Origin: Trachythela sp. YZ-2020
Lineage: Eukaryota; Cnidaria; Anthozoa; Malacalcyonacea; Clavulariidae
NCBI GenBank assembly: GCA_016169945.1
Contig: JADLSH010000191.1
Location: forward strand, 1,825,501-1,889,500
DNA: 64,000 bases
Direction: 5' to 3'
Position 1 is the stretch's first letter. The number at the start of each line of letters is the position of its first letter. The position numbers and the translations under genes are program-made. This document shows, piece by piece, positions 11,341-22,800 of the stretch. Below the pieces are notes generated by a model, which was not told the DNA's origin, made no database searches, and was given only the letters and a program-made list of their open reading frames with translations.

Positions 11341-11517
11341 CTGTCGTTCCAATTGAAGTGTTCCTAAAATGTTGCATCAATTCATTGCCTAAGTTTATCC
11401 ATAGTTAATTATCATTTATCAATTCATTCGTTGAATTCACACGTTCCTGTGTGTGTGAATCGACCAATGGCGTCTCATTTCAGTGACTGATTAGGAACAC
11501 TTCAATTGGAACGACAG
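11341..11517. mobile_element. 177-bp MITE with TA target duplication
   Basis: The inverted termini are ctgtcgttccaattgaagtg and cacttcaattggaacgacag, flanked by TA on each side. The paralogous locus near 16918-16930 reads gagttaaggacttat with no insert, an empty site. It lies about 125 bp upstream of the cysteine-rich gene start codon. Confidence 0.9.
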
Positions 11518-11797
11518 TAAGCACTTATAAAAATCAATATAAGATTCCCTCCATACAAAAACAATATCAAGTACTTGAAGATAATACTTTCTATGTTGTT
11601 AGACTGTTAATGTGGTTTTATAAAAACAATATAACAATATATTAACCAGGCTTCCTTTAATAGTTGAAATCAATGTAAGATCCCTCCATACCAAATCAAT
11701 ATCGAATGTTTGATTGAGATGAATATTTATAGATTGTTAAATACTTGTTAGATTGATAATGTTGCGTGTCCGTTGAGGGGGCGTTCTCTCGAAGTTC

Positions 11798-13052
11798 CCA
11801 GGGGCGGCGTTAGCCCTGTTTAACTGGGGGGGGGGGGGGGGGGGTTTAAATGAAATTTTGCCGATTCAATCATTAGAAGGTAAATCCGTAAATGTCCTTA
11901 TGTAGGGAAGGCTAATGTTAGGTATGCTTGGTATTTACACGTAGGAGCATTCCCTGGGTATGCTATTTATCTGGGAATGCTCCTCCAGGCAAATTGAAAT
12001 GCCATTCCCTACGTTCTGAGGCCAACATTGGGTGACTTTGGCTGTTGACATATCGTAATTTTAAACAGATTAGGGTTGTCATGCATGGTGAAATCGCTTC
12101 TATACAGTACCACTAAAGAGTCTAGATGCAAGACTATTTTAATGCTCCTATTGCACTACATGACTCTACCTCATTAACAGTATTCTACAGTCTCCAGCTT
12201 AACGCCTTGGTTTTGATGACCATTGATTTAGGACTTCGTGCATGTCTAGAGCATCAGCTAGGTCTTTTTCGCAGTTCAGTAGCATCAAATTGTCTAATCT
12301 TTTGTCCCCCATTGTTGATCGGTATACGCTCTTAACGAATTTCAGACGACTAAAAGTTCTCTCATCTTTCGCCACTGAAATCGGGGCTGTTAGCATCAAC
12401 TGATATGCCTTCCATGCTAAGCTATAGGAGCTATGATATCCAATGTAGGCTGCATCTTGTCCCGAAATTGCGTGATAAGGACATTCAAAACGCACTTGAA
12501 CTCCTTCCGATAATACTGTCGAAAGTCAAAAACGGTTGCTTCGTGTGCATTTTCATCTTACCGTCTCGGTATACGCCTTACTCGGTGATTTCTTGCAAAC
12601 TCTTCTTCGGCACTAATTTGAAAGGATTGCTCTGCATATAAAACGGCTGCTTCTATCATGGAATTCATCGATTCTTCATCATCATTTATTCGTTCCAGAG
12701 ATGTTATAGTGCCTTTCGTTAGCTCTAAAGCGTCCATGATGTTGAGTTCCGTGTGCTGAAGGCTTTCGCTTAGGAACTTTGTCTTGAGCATAATGTTCTT
12801 CATAAACATCAAGCTGATGATGAAATCAAAGCTCCTCACGTTTTTCAGCAAGCCTGAAATTGTTGCTTTGATTTTGGCATCCACTGGTGCTGCTAATGCT
12901 TCCTCTAGTGCTTCAACAATAACTTCAAGAGATGTCCACACAGCCTTGATTGATTCAGCCCGTGCCGTCCATCTTGTCTTGGAAAGATTCCTGAGCTGGA
13001 TACAGTTTTCAACTGTTTTCAGGTGCTTGGCTATGACAGCATGACGCTTTGT
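11798..13052 (-). mobile_element. Degenerate hAT-type transposase remnant
   Basis: Minus-strand frames give TRWTARAESIKAVWTSLEVI (about 12990-12920) and, in another frame, the hAT C-terminal dimerisation block with ISVAKDERTFSRLKFVKS and YRSTMGDKRLDNLMLL (about 12390-12290). Frameshifts and stops separate the blocks. The left end begins with caggggcggcgttagccctg, a typical hAT-like CAGGGGCGG terminus, followed by a poly-G run. The right end is cut off where the duplicated kinesin exon starts (about 13052). No active protein is expected. Confidence 0.8.
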
Positions 13053-13565
13053 ACTGGAGAAACCCTGTTGGGTCTGAGAAATCTTCCAGAGAGGATAAAC
13101 GGCATTCCTCAGGCGAGAGAAGAGATATAAAGAATGCTTATGAAGATGCCAAGCGATTCAGGTAATTATCTATGTAGTGAGTGAGTTGGTCGGTCAGTCG
13201 ATCGGTTGGTTGGTCGGTCGGTCGGTTGGTCGGTCGGTCGGTTGGTCGGTCGGTCGGTTGGTCGGTCGGTTGGTTGGTTGGTCAGTTGGTTGGTTGGTCG
13301 GTTGGTTGGTCGGTCGATCGGTCAATTTGGATACATGTAGCTTGTTTGGAGGGTTAACCTGGCAATGTGTAAGGGCTTCGGTTAGATTCCCAACCTTACC
13401 ATTGAGAAGATAGCTTGTTCTTTAGTGTCAAATGTATCAATTATATTTCTAGCTCTTCCAATGGCAAAAGTTCATTCAATTTAACTGGTGACAGTCTGGC
13501 AGATGAAGACATCATGGCGTTTATTCGAGCAAGACAGTCGTTACTTGACCAACGAGGTTAGTTTG
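13052..13565 (+). pseudogene. Duplicated 3' exons of the kinesin-tail gene
   Basis: From tggagaaaccctgttgg the sequence repeats 9430-9916: the last ~110 bp of exon 7 ([20 protein letters not shown]), its donor, the GGTC/GGTT array, and a full copy of the terminal exon (13450-13563) with the same acceptor and stop. Without the upstream exons this is a pseudogene fragment, unless the real transcript splices from exon 7 of copy 1 into the copy-2 terminal exon. Confidence 0.85.
13180..13325 (+). repeat. GGTC/GGTT array, second copy
   Basis: Matches 9545-9690 with one or two extra repeat units. Confidence 0.9.
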
Positions 13566-13744
13566 CAACGATATTATTATAAAACGGCATTTGTTCACAT
13601 AAATGAAGTTTTTATTCGTTCACTTGTTTTCTCACGTGTAGGTTCAAATCATAAATAACATTGGTTTAGTCGGTCTTAAAATTTGGAAACCCAAAGCCTT
13701 TGTCTTGAATAAATCGGGACACTGGCAGAGGAATGGTGGTTACG

Positions 13745-14022
13745 TCATGCCTGTCTAACAGCACGTCATGCACGTCTAACAGCACGTCATGCACGTCTAA
13801 CAGCACGTCATGCACGTCTAACAGCACGTCATGCACGTCTAACAGCACGTCATGCACGTCTAACAGCACGTCATGCACGTCTAACAGCACGTCATGCACG
13901 TCTAACAGCACGTCATGCACGTCTAACAGCACGTCATGCCTGTCTAACAGCACGTCATGCACGTCTAACAGCACGTCATGCACGTCTAACAGCACGTCAT
14001 GCACGTCTAACAGCACGTCCTA
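13745..14022 (+). repeat. 21-bp minisatellite, ~13 copies
   Basis: The same unit as at 10098-10203. One unit near 13936 has the cctgtct variant of the first unit. Reading frames in this array (Ser/Cys/Thr/Asn or Leu/Asp/Val/His repeats) are artefacts of the 21-bp period. Confidence 0.95.
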
Positions 14023-14118
14023 AGCTCTCCACAGAGTGTTCCTTCCTTCCTCCATGGCAGTTTCAAGCCATTTCTTCAACTTCCTGTACACCAACAAGTA
14101 CTCACCACGTATATCTTG

Positions 14119-15858
14119 TCGCATTGCCAAAGAGAGGGGTAGGCTCAGGCGATCTCGTTTGTCCCGGAACTATTAAAACACGAACCAGTACTTGCATTAG
14201 TAAAGCCTGGTTTGCATTTAGTCGTAATGGTCGTGAACACATCAAGGTGGCCGATGTAATAGAATGTCGATATATCTCTGCAATCATTAGACTGATTTAC
14301 ATAGAGCACACAAACGACAAGATAAATGCAGACTATTTCACTTAGGGTACAGTCAGTGTTGATATATCTCTGCAATCATTAAAGACTGATTTACATAGAG
14401 CACACAAACGACAAGATAGATGCAGACTATTTCACATAGGGTACAGTAAATGTCGATATATCTCTGCAATCATTAAAGACTGATCTACTTAGAGCACACA
14501 AACGACAAGATAGATGCAGACTATTTCACTTAGGGTACAGTCAGTGTTGATATATCTCTGCAATCAGTAAAGACTGATTTACATCGGCACACAAACGACA
14601 AGATAGATGCAGACTATTTCATATAGGGTACAGTCAGTGTTGATATATCTCTGTTAAAGACTGATTTACATAGAGCACACAAACGACAAGATAGATGCAG
14701 ACTATTTCACATAGGGTACAGTCAGTGTTGATATATCTCTGTTAAAGACTGATTTACATAGAGCACACAAACGACAAGATAGATGCAGACTATTTCACAT
14801 AGGGTACAGTCAGTGTTGATATATCTCTACAATCAGTAAAGACTGATCTACTTAGAGCACACAAACGACAAGATAGATGTAGACTATTTCACATAGGGTA
14901 CAGTCAGTGTTGATATCTCTACAATCAGTAAAGACTGATCTACTTAGAGCACACAAACGACAAGATAGATGCAGACTATTTCACTTAGGGTACAGTCAGT
15001 GTTGATATATCTCTGTTAAAGACTGATTTACATAGAGCACACAAACGACAAGATAGATGCAGACTATTTCATATAGGGTACAGTCAGTGTTGATATATCT
15101 CTGTTAAAGACTGATTTACATAGAGCACACAAACGACAAGATAGATGCAGACTATTTCACATAGGGTACAGTCAGTGTTGATATATCTCTGTTAAAGACT
15201 GATTTACATAGAGCACACAAACGACAAGATAGATGCAGACTATTTCACATAGGGTACAGTCAGTGTTGATATATCTCTGTTAAAGACTGATCTACTTAGA
15301 GCACACAAACGACAAGATAGATGCAGACTATTTCACATAGGGTACAGTCAGTGTTGATATATCTCTGTTAAAGACTGATTTACATAGAGCACACAAACGA
15401 CAAGATAGATGCAGACTATTTCACATAGGGTACAGTCAGTGTTGATATATCTCTGTTAAAGACTGATTTACATAGAGCACACAAACGACAAGATAGATGC
15501 AGACTATTTCACTTAGGGTACAGTCAGTGTTGATATATCTCTACAATCAGTAAAGACTGATTTACATCAGCACACAAACGACAAGGTAGATGCAGACTAT
15601 TTCACATCGTCCAACATGATTTGTTCACAAGTGTTACAACCAAATGGAAACCAGGCTTAAACCGACTATATGAACCAAGATCAACAATTATTCCTCACGT
15701 ATGTCTAGTGGCATGGCCAAAGAGAGCGGTGCGATTGGGAAAGGGCGATTTCTTGCCTCTTAATATTTTCCCTAAACCGTTAAAACTACAACAAGTACAA
15801 ACAAGAATTCATCACTTATATCTAGTGACATGGCCAAGTCGTAGGGTGGGGAGGGACG
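14119..15858. mobile_element. Satellite-bearing insertion absent from the first duplicate
   Basis: In copy 1 the sequence cgtatatcttccgaccttg (about 10290) is continuous. In copy 2 the same DNA is split after tatctt, resuming at ccgacc near 15864. In between lie a ~90-bp satellite (14265-15605) and imperfect inverted flanks: aagcctggtttgcatttag (14214-14232) against the complement of aaatggaaaccaggctt (about 15642-15658). Confidence 0.7.
14265..15605 (+). repeat. Satellite array, ~15 units of 87-96 bp
   Basis: Units start near each gatatatctct and contain agcacacaaacgacaagata and tagggtacagtcagtgt. Two length classes alternate irregularly, with or without caatca before the ttaaagactg or gtaaagactg block. 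No ORF or promoter is evident. Confidence 0.95.
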
Positions 15859-16109
15859 ATCTTCCGACCTTGTTAAAACTCGAACCAATAATAACCAATA
15901 AATAGTAACCCCACTTTATAAACTCATGTCTACCCTCAAAAGTTTGTTGATAAGGCAACGAACATATATCAGGGATAGTAACAAGACTATGATGATTATC
16001 AAAATTTATTAAAGATTGCACATTCAATGTGAAAGCGTCACAAACTACACTTCATCGAACTTTAATTCGCTTCAAAAGCGTTCAACATAGCATGTGTTTA
16101 TTATGATTT

Positions 16110-16797
16110 TTAAACTTTATAACATGTTTTCTTTCTATTGCTAGCATCATCCAGACATCCACATTGACAACGTAGACTCACCCAGAGGCAAACTTCAGAC
16201 AACGCACGACAAAACACACCTCGTTTGAAACAATTTTCACAACACTCGCGCAGTTTCGCGCATTTGCATTCATCATTCACTGTAACCAAGCATGCTTTAT
16301 AGCGAACATCGCAGAATGGGTACGGATGACCTTTCAATATTGGCATCTCAAGTTGCGTTTGGTCACTTTGGTCCTAAATAAAAACATAAAATAATTTACA
16401 ATTACTGTATTGGGTTAACTGGTGCAGGATTTATAACTAAGCACTATCGTACGGCAGACGGTCGTCAATCTGCTGTTGTCAGAGTGAGAAAATAATGATA
16501 ATTCATTTCAAAAATGGCAGTAGTCTTGTTATTAGTGTAGTTCAACTGATACTGAGTATCAAGATTTCTGAAGTTGACCATCATCTGATGTCGTGTAACG
16601 CTTATTGAAACCCACCAATTTACTAATTTTGAATAAGATAAAAAGATATAAACCTGCATTTCAAAATTGTTGCTTTCGTCTATCTCTGTTCCATCTGCTC
16701 CTTCCAAAATGTCTTCTTCAGCATTCTCAAAAGACGCTCCTTTTACGAAGGCAAAGATGCCGAAAGCCAACATACACAGCGCCAAAATGTTCTTCAT
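16110..16797 (-). CDS. Secreted cysteine-rich peptide precursor, copy 2
   Basis: Exons 16797-16654 and 16373-16110 encode 135 residues. Exon 1, signal peptide and acidic segment, is identical at protein level to copy 1. The mature exon keeps all 13 cysteine positions but differs at about a dozen other residues (for example a KGHPYPFCDVRY start instead of KGQPYPFCDARY) and lacks one Leu near the C-terminus. The intron is nearly identical to that of copy 1, including the same MITE. The upstream region matches copy 1 except for the TA-flanked insertion. Function is unknown. A secreted venom-like or defence peptide is plausible, and no family was recognised. Confidence 0.7.
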
Positions 16798-16929
16798 CTT
16801 GCTTCACGAATGTGCAGTATCTTGTAGCTCTGATCACAATAAACAAATTAAGAACACTGGGGAAGTTAAAAAGCTGTATTTATAGAATAATAGTTCACCA
16901 GACAGGTTTTCCTGAAGGAGTTAAGGACT

Positions 16930-17580
16930 TATAAAAATCAATATAGATTCCCTCCATACAAAAACAATATCAAGTACTTGAAGATAATACTTTATGTTGT
17001 TAGACTGTTAATGTGGGTTTATAAAACCAATATATTAACCAGGCTTCCTTTAATACTTGAAATCAATGTAAGATCCCCTCCATACCAAATCAATATCGAA
17101 TGTTTGATTGATATAAATACTTATAGATCGTTAAATACTTGTTAGATTGATAATGTTGCGTGTCCGTTGAGGGGGCGTTCTCTCGAAGTTCCATTTCCCC
17201 TGTCCTATATAATGTGTGTTACAATGCACGAATCATCCTTGTTCATATTATTCAATACAATCACAGAATGTGGAAAAATACACGCTTTTTCCTAGTGCAC
17301 TGCACAGAAGGTCAAAACCTTGCCCTGCAGCAGACTTGCACCTGAGTGTTCCATCAAGTTAGGTCTACGTGCAGTTAATGGGGCGTCCTGTCACAAATCT
17401 AATTTCGCCTATAAAATATTGATCTTTTTTTCATATACGTGTGTTAGAATGCACGAATTATCCTTGTCATTGAATGCAATCACAGAACGTGGTTGTAAAT
17501 AGGCAATATTAAAACGTTTTCCTACTATACAACAGGTCAAAACACACAAGCCTGCAGCAGACATACTTCAAGCTTGCTCA
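16930..17580. other. Flank with a local tandem duplication
   Basis: About 17210-17345 and 17425-17565 share diverged sequence (gtgttacaatgcacgaat versus gtgttagaatgcacgaat, then aatcacagaa and ggtcaaaac...ctgcagcagac). No coding sequence is supported. Confidence 0.6.
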
Positions 17581-17996
17581 AACAAGCTGAGCAATGACCA
17601 AACGTAGACTGAGCAATTCTAGCCTATGCATTGACCTTAATGCGTGGGCTAAGTCAATTCTTGCTTATTCACAGCTTATTGACGCTTGCTAAAAGGTTGT
17701 TCCAACAAGCTAATATTATAAGTTGGGTCAACAGCAACATAAATGATTAGTTACAGTTTGTTCAAAACTTGCTTACAAAACTGTTTTCGAGTATATCCTC
17801 ATTCCAATAAGGTTACTCAGTTATAACCATAGAAACTATACTATTTAAGTTGTTTCCTGTGAAATATGACATTTCTCTCCATCAATGACAATGTTAGTCT
17901 CTATCCTTTGTCTTGAGCCTTAACCATTCGTGTGTCATGCGATACAATGTGGCTGTAAAAACAAGAAACAATATTTCTCCAATTTTAAACCGCTTA

Positions 17997-19037
17997 TCAA
18001 TTTTCTTTTGGTTTTCTCCACCACAATAATCTCTTAAACCTTGCCAAAAGTGCAGTCCTTTGCTGGGCGGCTGTCACCTCACTCCTGGAAACCATAGTCA
18101 CTGAAACCGGAGTTAAAACCGGTTTTTCCTGTTCTGGATAAGCAGGGTCACTACGTGTCCGTACTTTTGTTATGCGATGTTTGGAAAGGGTGGAAGTAAA
18201 TTTAGTGATGATTGATTTCAGGGCCTCGTATACTAGATAGATTGCTAATATTCCAAGGACAAGTAACAGAGTTACTCCAAAGTCGTGTATAACTTTAACT
18301 ACTATTATGAATAGATATACAATAATCCAACCTAAAGTACTGGTTAAATTTTGGTAACTTTTAGCATCTCCAAAGAGTGTAAACTTAACAAATTTATGTT
18401 GAATATTTTGTATGGAAGAACTCATACGTTTCAGCAAGCCTTCACGTAAAGCTTTACACAACCCTTTAGGCAACGAATCTTCTGTTTTCTTCCTTAACGA
18501 AGGCTTGATCGAATCATACATTATGTTGGGCTCATGGTAGAATTCTAAATTTACTTTCATAATTCTCACTATACAATCACTCGATGTAAAATTTATAAAC
18601 CCTTCATGGTTGGTGAAAATCTTTACTCCAAATTGTAGAGAAGCATTGTTTATCCCCAATGACAATCTACCATGATCTCCCAAAGCTGGCCACGCACTAT
18701 ATGCCCAATTTGCATAAAAATTTGCATTGCCATTCTGCAAAGTAATATTCAGATATCTTGCGTCAGTATGTGTGAATTCCCAGAGATTTGATATACCGAT
18801 GCTTGAATGCTCGATAGTAATGCCACTTAGTTTCATCTGAGTGAAATTGTAGCTGATTTCTCCCAAGTTTAGGAAACCTTTGACATGACCTTCATGACTC
18901 GGAAATTTCATATCATCCAGTAGCCAATGTAGGATTCTTATGTCAAAAGATAAAATGGTCTTCCGTAGAAGAAGTAAAAAGAAACATATGGCAATAACAG
19001 CGATTGCTTTCGTCGTGAAAATATTTCTTAACCACAT
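17997..19037 (-). CDS. BPI/LBP-like (TULIP) membrane-anchored protein, single exon
   Basis: The minus-strand frame encodes 346 residues from ATG 19037-19035. The frame stays open to an earlier ATG at 19127, but the 19037 start puts a hydrophobic stretch (AIAVIAICFFLLLL) right at the N-terminus as a signal anchor. Residues ~40-200 show the BPI/LBP N-terminal barrel pattern: GHVKGFLNLGEISYNFTQMK, followed by LSGITIEHSSIGIS and later SLGINNASLQFGVKIF. Such TULIP domains bind lipids or lipopolysaccharide. Unlike secreted BPI, a second long hydrophobic region (about residues 240-285) follows one barrel-like half, then a basic tail. That implies a membrane-tethered form. Only one TULIP half is present, about half the usual BPI length. 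N-glycosylation motifs (NFT, NIT, NAS) fit lumenal or extracellular exposure. Confidence 0.6.
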   Translation of the reverse strand: MWLRNIFTTKAIAVIAICFFLLLLRKTILSFDIRILHWLLDDMKFPSHEGHVKGFLNLGEISYNFTQMKLSGITIEHSSIGISNLWEFTHTDARYLNITLQNGNANFYANWAYSAWPALGDHGRLSLGINNASLQFGVKIFTNHEGFINFTSSDCIVRIMKVNLEFYHEPNIMYDSIKPSLRKKTEDSLPKGLCKALREGLLKRMSSSIQNIQHKFVKFTLFGDAKSYQNLTSTLGWIIVYLFIIVVKVIHDFGVTLLLVLGILAIYLVYEALKSIITKFTSTLSKHRITKVRTRSDPAYPEQEKPVLTPVSVTMVSRSEVTAAQQRTALLARFKRLLWWRKPKEN

Positions 19038-19179
19038 TGTGTGTTGCTGTGTTGATAGTGTCTCGAGTTGGTATGAAGTGTAACATGATACGTACGTCAT
19101 GGTGAGCATGAATATTTGTAAGTACAAGTTTTGGTCGCATTGACCATGTACTGGCCGTGGTACAACAAACCACCTGACA

Positions 19180-19833
19180 TGGACTTCAACCTTTTATCTT
19201 ATCTTTAATTAATATTCGATCTTAATTCTCATTAATAATTCATGAAAAAACTCAAAGAAAATCATGATTCCCAAAGAACTAAAATTCATGACCGTGGAGT
19301 AGCTTCTATATCTGATACAAAATCCTGCTGATTTACATTAATTTTAAGTTCATTTTTCTTACCAAATATCATTCATGCCTTTAAGATTATCAAAGAATAC
19401 GAAAGTTTTGTATCGCCTTAAAAATGTATATCTTATACAACACGACCGCTCATGTATATATTACATATTAATTACACGAGCTAAATATTTTATTAAGATT
19501 ACCCTTTCAAATTATACAGGTTTCAATACATCAATATATTGTTGTTTTGTTGAGCTATGGCTCTGTACCGACTAAGATCCAAGGACAATGTCCCTAAATG
19601 TCCATATTTATTATTTATTTCTTCGTTGCATGTCGTAATCAGAGTTTAATTAATTAAATATATAAATTTATTAGAGTTCTTTAGAGACTAGATTGTGGCG
19701 GTTGGTTTTCCAAATAACCAGTCGTCTCTGACTCTCTTCAGAACTACAACGTCTGTTCGTACAGTTGTCTTTTAAAATATCTTTGTCAGACTTGTAAGCA
19801 TATGGTCGTCAATACCAATAAGTTTCCCTCATT
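19180..19833. other. AT-rich intergenic region and spastin 3' UTR
   Basis: I see no further gene. Spastin ends at 19834 on the minus strand, so its 3' UTR lies here. Confidence 0.5.
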
Positions 19834-22800
19834 CTACGCTTGCGTTCCGTAGGTTTTTGTCCAATCTTGAAATATCTTCAAAGTTTCGGGTGATACGCTC
19901 GCACGAACATTCTTCATAGAATCAACAAAATCCGAGAATTTGATGTTACGAACCTACAGCAAGTGAAATATTTTGCGTTAAAAACAAAAGAAGTGTTTCA
20001 TTTCTGAGAAATTGTAGGATGGTCGACAATTTTCATACCTTGTTAGCAGAAATCGTTTGTAACTCATCAGGTCTCATTTCTAAAAATGGGGAAATATTTT
20101 AGGAATTTTTCCAGGAAACCTGTCCACATGCGTCACATCATCACCACCACCATCATCACCACCACCATCATCACCACCACCACCATCACCACCACCACCA
20201 CCACCACCACCACCAACACCATTTTCCAGTTATTTCTAATCGTAAGATCCCTACCTCTAATGGGTCCCAAGGCTGCATCTCTAGCGAGTGCTGTTAAGTC
20301 GCTTCCTGAATAATTTTCTGTTAACCTACACATTTACAAAAAGACGTTGTTAATTTAGGAAAAACCATTTTGCTTGCACTTGAAAGAAATGTTTCGAGAG
20401 GCAATAATATTGTAAAAATGTTTCTTACGTGGCCAGTTTTTCCAGCTCGCTATCCGACAATGGACTGTGATGTTTCGTCAATAATTTCGAAAGTAGAGTC
20501 TTTCTTGTCTATGTAGAACACAGAAGATTAACTTGCATTTCACGTTAGTCTGGTCATTTATTTGGAGATACATATCTAAACTTTTACCTTACTATCCGGT
20601 AGTGGCAAATAGACTCTTTTAACCAATCTCCTAGAGTAAGAAAGATAATTTCATCGTCAGAGACTGGCTGAGCTTGATGAGGCTCATTGAGACCTGAAAA
20701 AAGGCTGTGTGGTACCATTAATAAAACAACCTAAATATTGCATTGAAAATTAAATCTTTCTTTACCTCAAAGCAGCGTCGTCGAGTTCTTGAGGTCTGTT
20801 TGTCGCTCCCATCACCAATATTCGTTCATTTTCTTCAGATGTAAGCTGTTAATGTGATATATGTTTATGTAAAGCTACCGAGGTTTGTGTCTGAACCAGG
20901 TCTGAACTGGCACAAAAAGACCGTAGAAAGCCTTGAAACAACCTTAGTAAGTAACGTATTAATACCACGAAGACTTACACCATCAAAAGCCAACAAAAAT
21001 TCGGTTTTAATTCTTCGACTGCTCTCCTGTTCACCCTCTTTTCTTTCACATAGCAAAGAGTCTATTTCATCTGAAAAAACCCATTAAGATTGTTTTCAGA
21101 ATAGATCAGTGGGAGAAAATGTTTACAGTGGGTATGACAAGGGATAGGGTGGAGGACAAGAAGACTGGGAATAGAAGAATAAGGGTGTAAATTATGGATT
21201 TGTTACCAATAAATATGATAGATGGCTGTAGTTCTCTGGCAATAGCAAACAGCGCTCGAACAAGCTTTTCTCCCTCGCCAACCTAGTAAATAGAAAATTT
21301 TAAATACACCTTTCTTTTCAGAACTACAAGAAAATTATACTACATGACTCAATTCCATTTATTTTCCATGAAATATACGTAACAAGACGACCACATGTAA
21401 TGAAAAGAATCAACAGTATTTTTTCCACTCTGATAATTCTCACTTTACCACCATCTGCTGAACTATAGTGTTTAGTGAAACCTGCCAAAAACACTTGTTA
21501 TTTGTGTAGAGCATATCACAAGACAATGACCACTTACCCATTTTGATGTCAAAGTAGCAGCGCTCACGTTGAAAAATGTCGCTTTTGATTGATGAGACAC
21601 AGCTTTGGCCTGAAAAGAACACAACTCAGACATATATATCATGCGCACTCCGCCTTTGGTAACTTTTAAGGGCGAGTTGAAATGCACGGTTTTGTTAGCG
21701 TTATTTAACATAATTATATCTTACCAACATTGTCTTGCCATTCCCAGGAGGACCATAGAGTAACAAGCCACGGGCTGGTGCTCTTAAACCTGTGAATAAC
21801 TGCAATGAAATTAAGAAGCATTAGTTGCTACAATACTCTACATTAAGTGTTAACCATTTCTTCCAGAAAATGTTTCAACTTAAAACATACCTCTGGTCGT
21901 AAAGCTGGCAAAATTACAATTTCTTGAAGCAATCGTTTGGCGTTTTCCATTCCAGCTAAACGACAAGAGATATTATAAAGTCATTGACTTAGTCATCGAA
22001 TGAATGTAAATTGAATGCGTTTTTTGTCGAGTTCTAATTTACTAACCAACATCTTCAAAAGAAACATCGGGAGAGCTGAAAGAAAAAGATGTAATAACTA
22101 TGAAATACAGAGAAAATTGATGCATTGGTTTTGGTGGCACAGAGGTTAGCGCATGTGTCTTTCACCTCCCCGACCAGGGTTCAATTCATGACTGCAAAAT
22201 GCAGTTGTCTGATTATAATTTTGCCTTAGTCGTATGTGAAGTGTGTTTCCCAGTTTGGTTTTACCAAATACCACAGATTTTCTCAGGGTACGTATATACT
22301 CCGGTCCTTACTGGACTTGTAGGGAGAACAGTTTACAACCAATTAAGTATGTTTTATTATATTTTAATATATCTTTGGTCACAACAATTAGTACTAACTT
22401 TTGAACTACTTCATCAAGTATTCTGTTTGCAATCTTTGTATCAATATTTTTTAAATAAGACACTTTTCTCTTCTGATCTTTCTTTAATTCATCCAGAGAG
22501 TTGGTTGAGGGAACTCTTGATGGCCTGCCGGCCTGGAAAATAGTTTAAACACTGTAGCATTACTAGTTTAGTTGGTTCAATACCGGCTCATTTACTTTGC
22601 AGTTGAGTTTGTGGTGGTTTAGTCTGCTTTGCCTAGTTCATTTGGTTAGTATTAGAAGCTTTTTCCACTTCAACCGTATTGTATCGAAATTTAGCGTATT
22701 TCTTTAGTTCAAAACTAATGACATTGACACAAAAGACAACACTATGATACGTTATGATACGGTTGAAGTGGAAAAACAGACTTATCTTAGAGTTGACACT

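Noticed and set aside
13733..14023. Open frames of Ser/Cys/Thr/Asn and Leu/Asp/Val/His repeats
   Set aside because: They arise from the 21-bp minisatellite, whose period is a multiple of three. There is no signal, start context or conserved flank.
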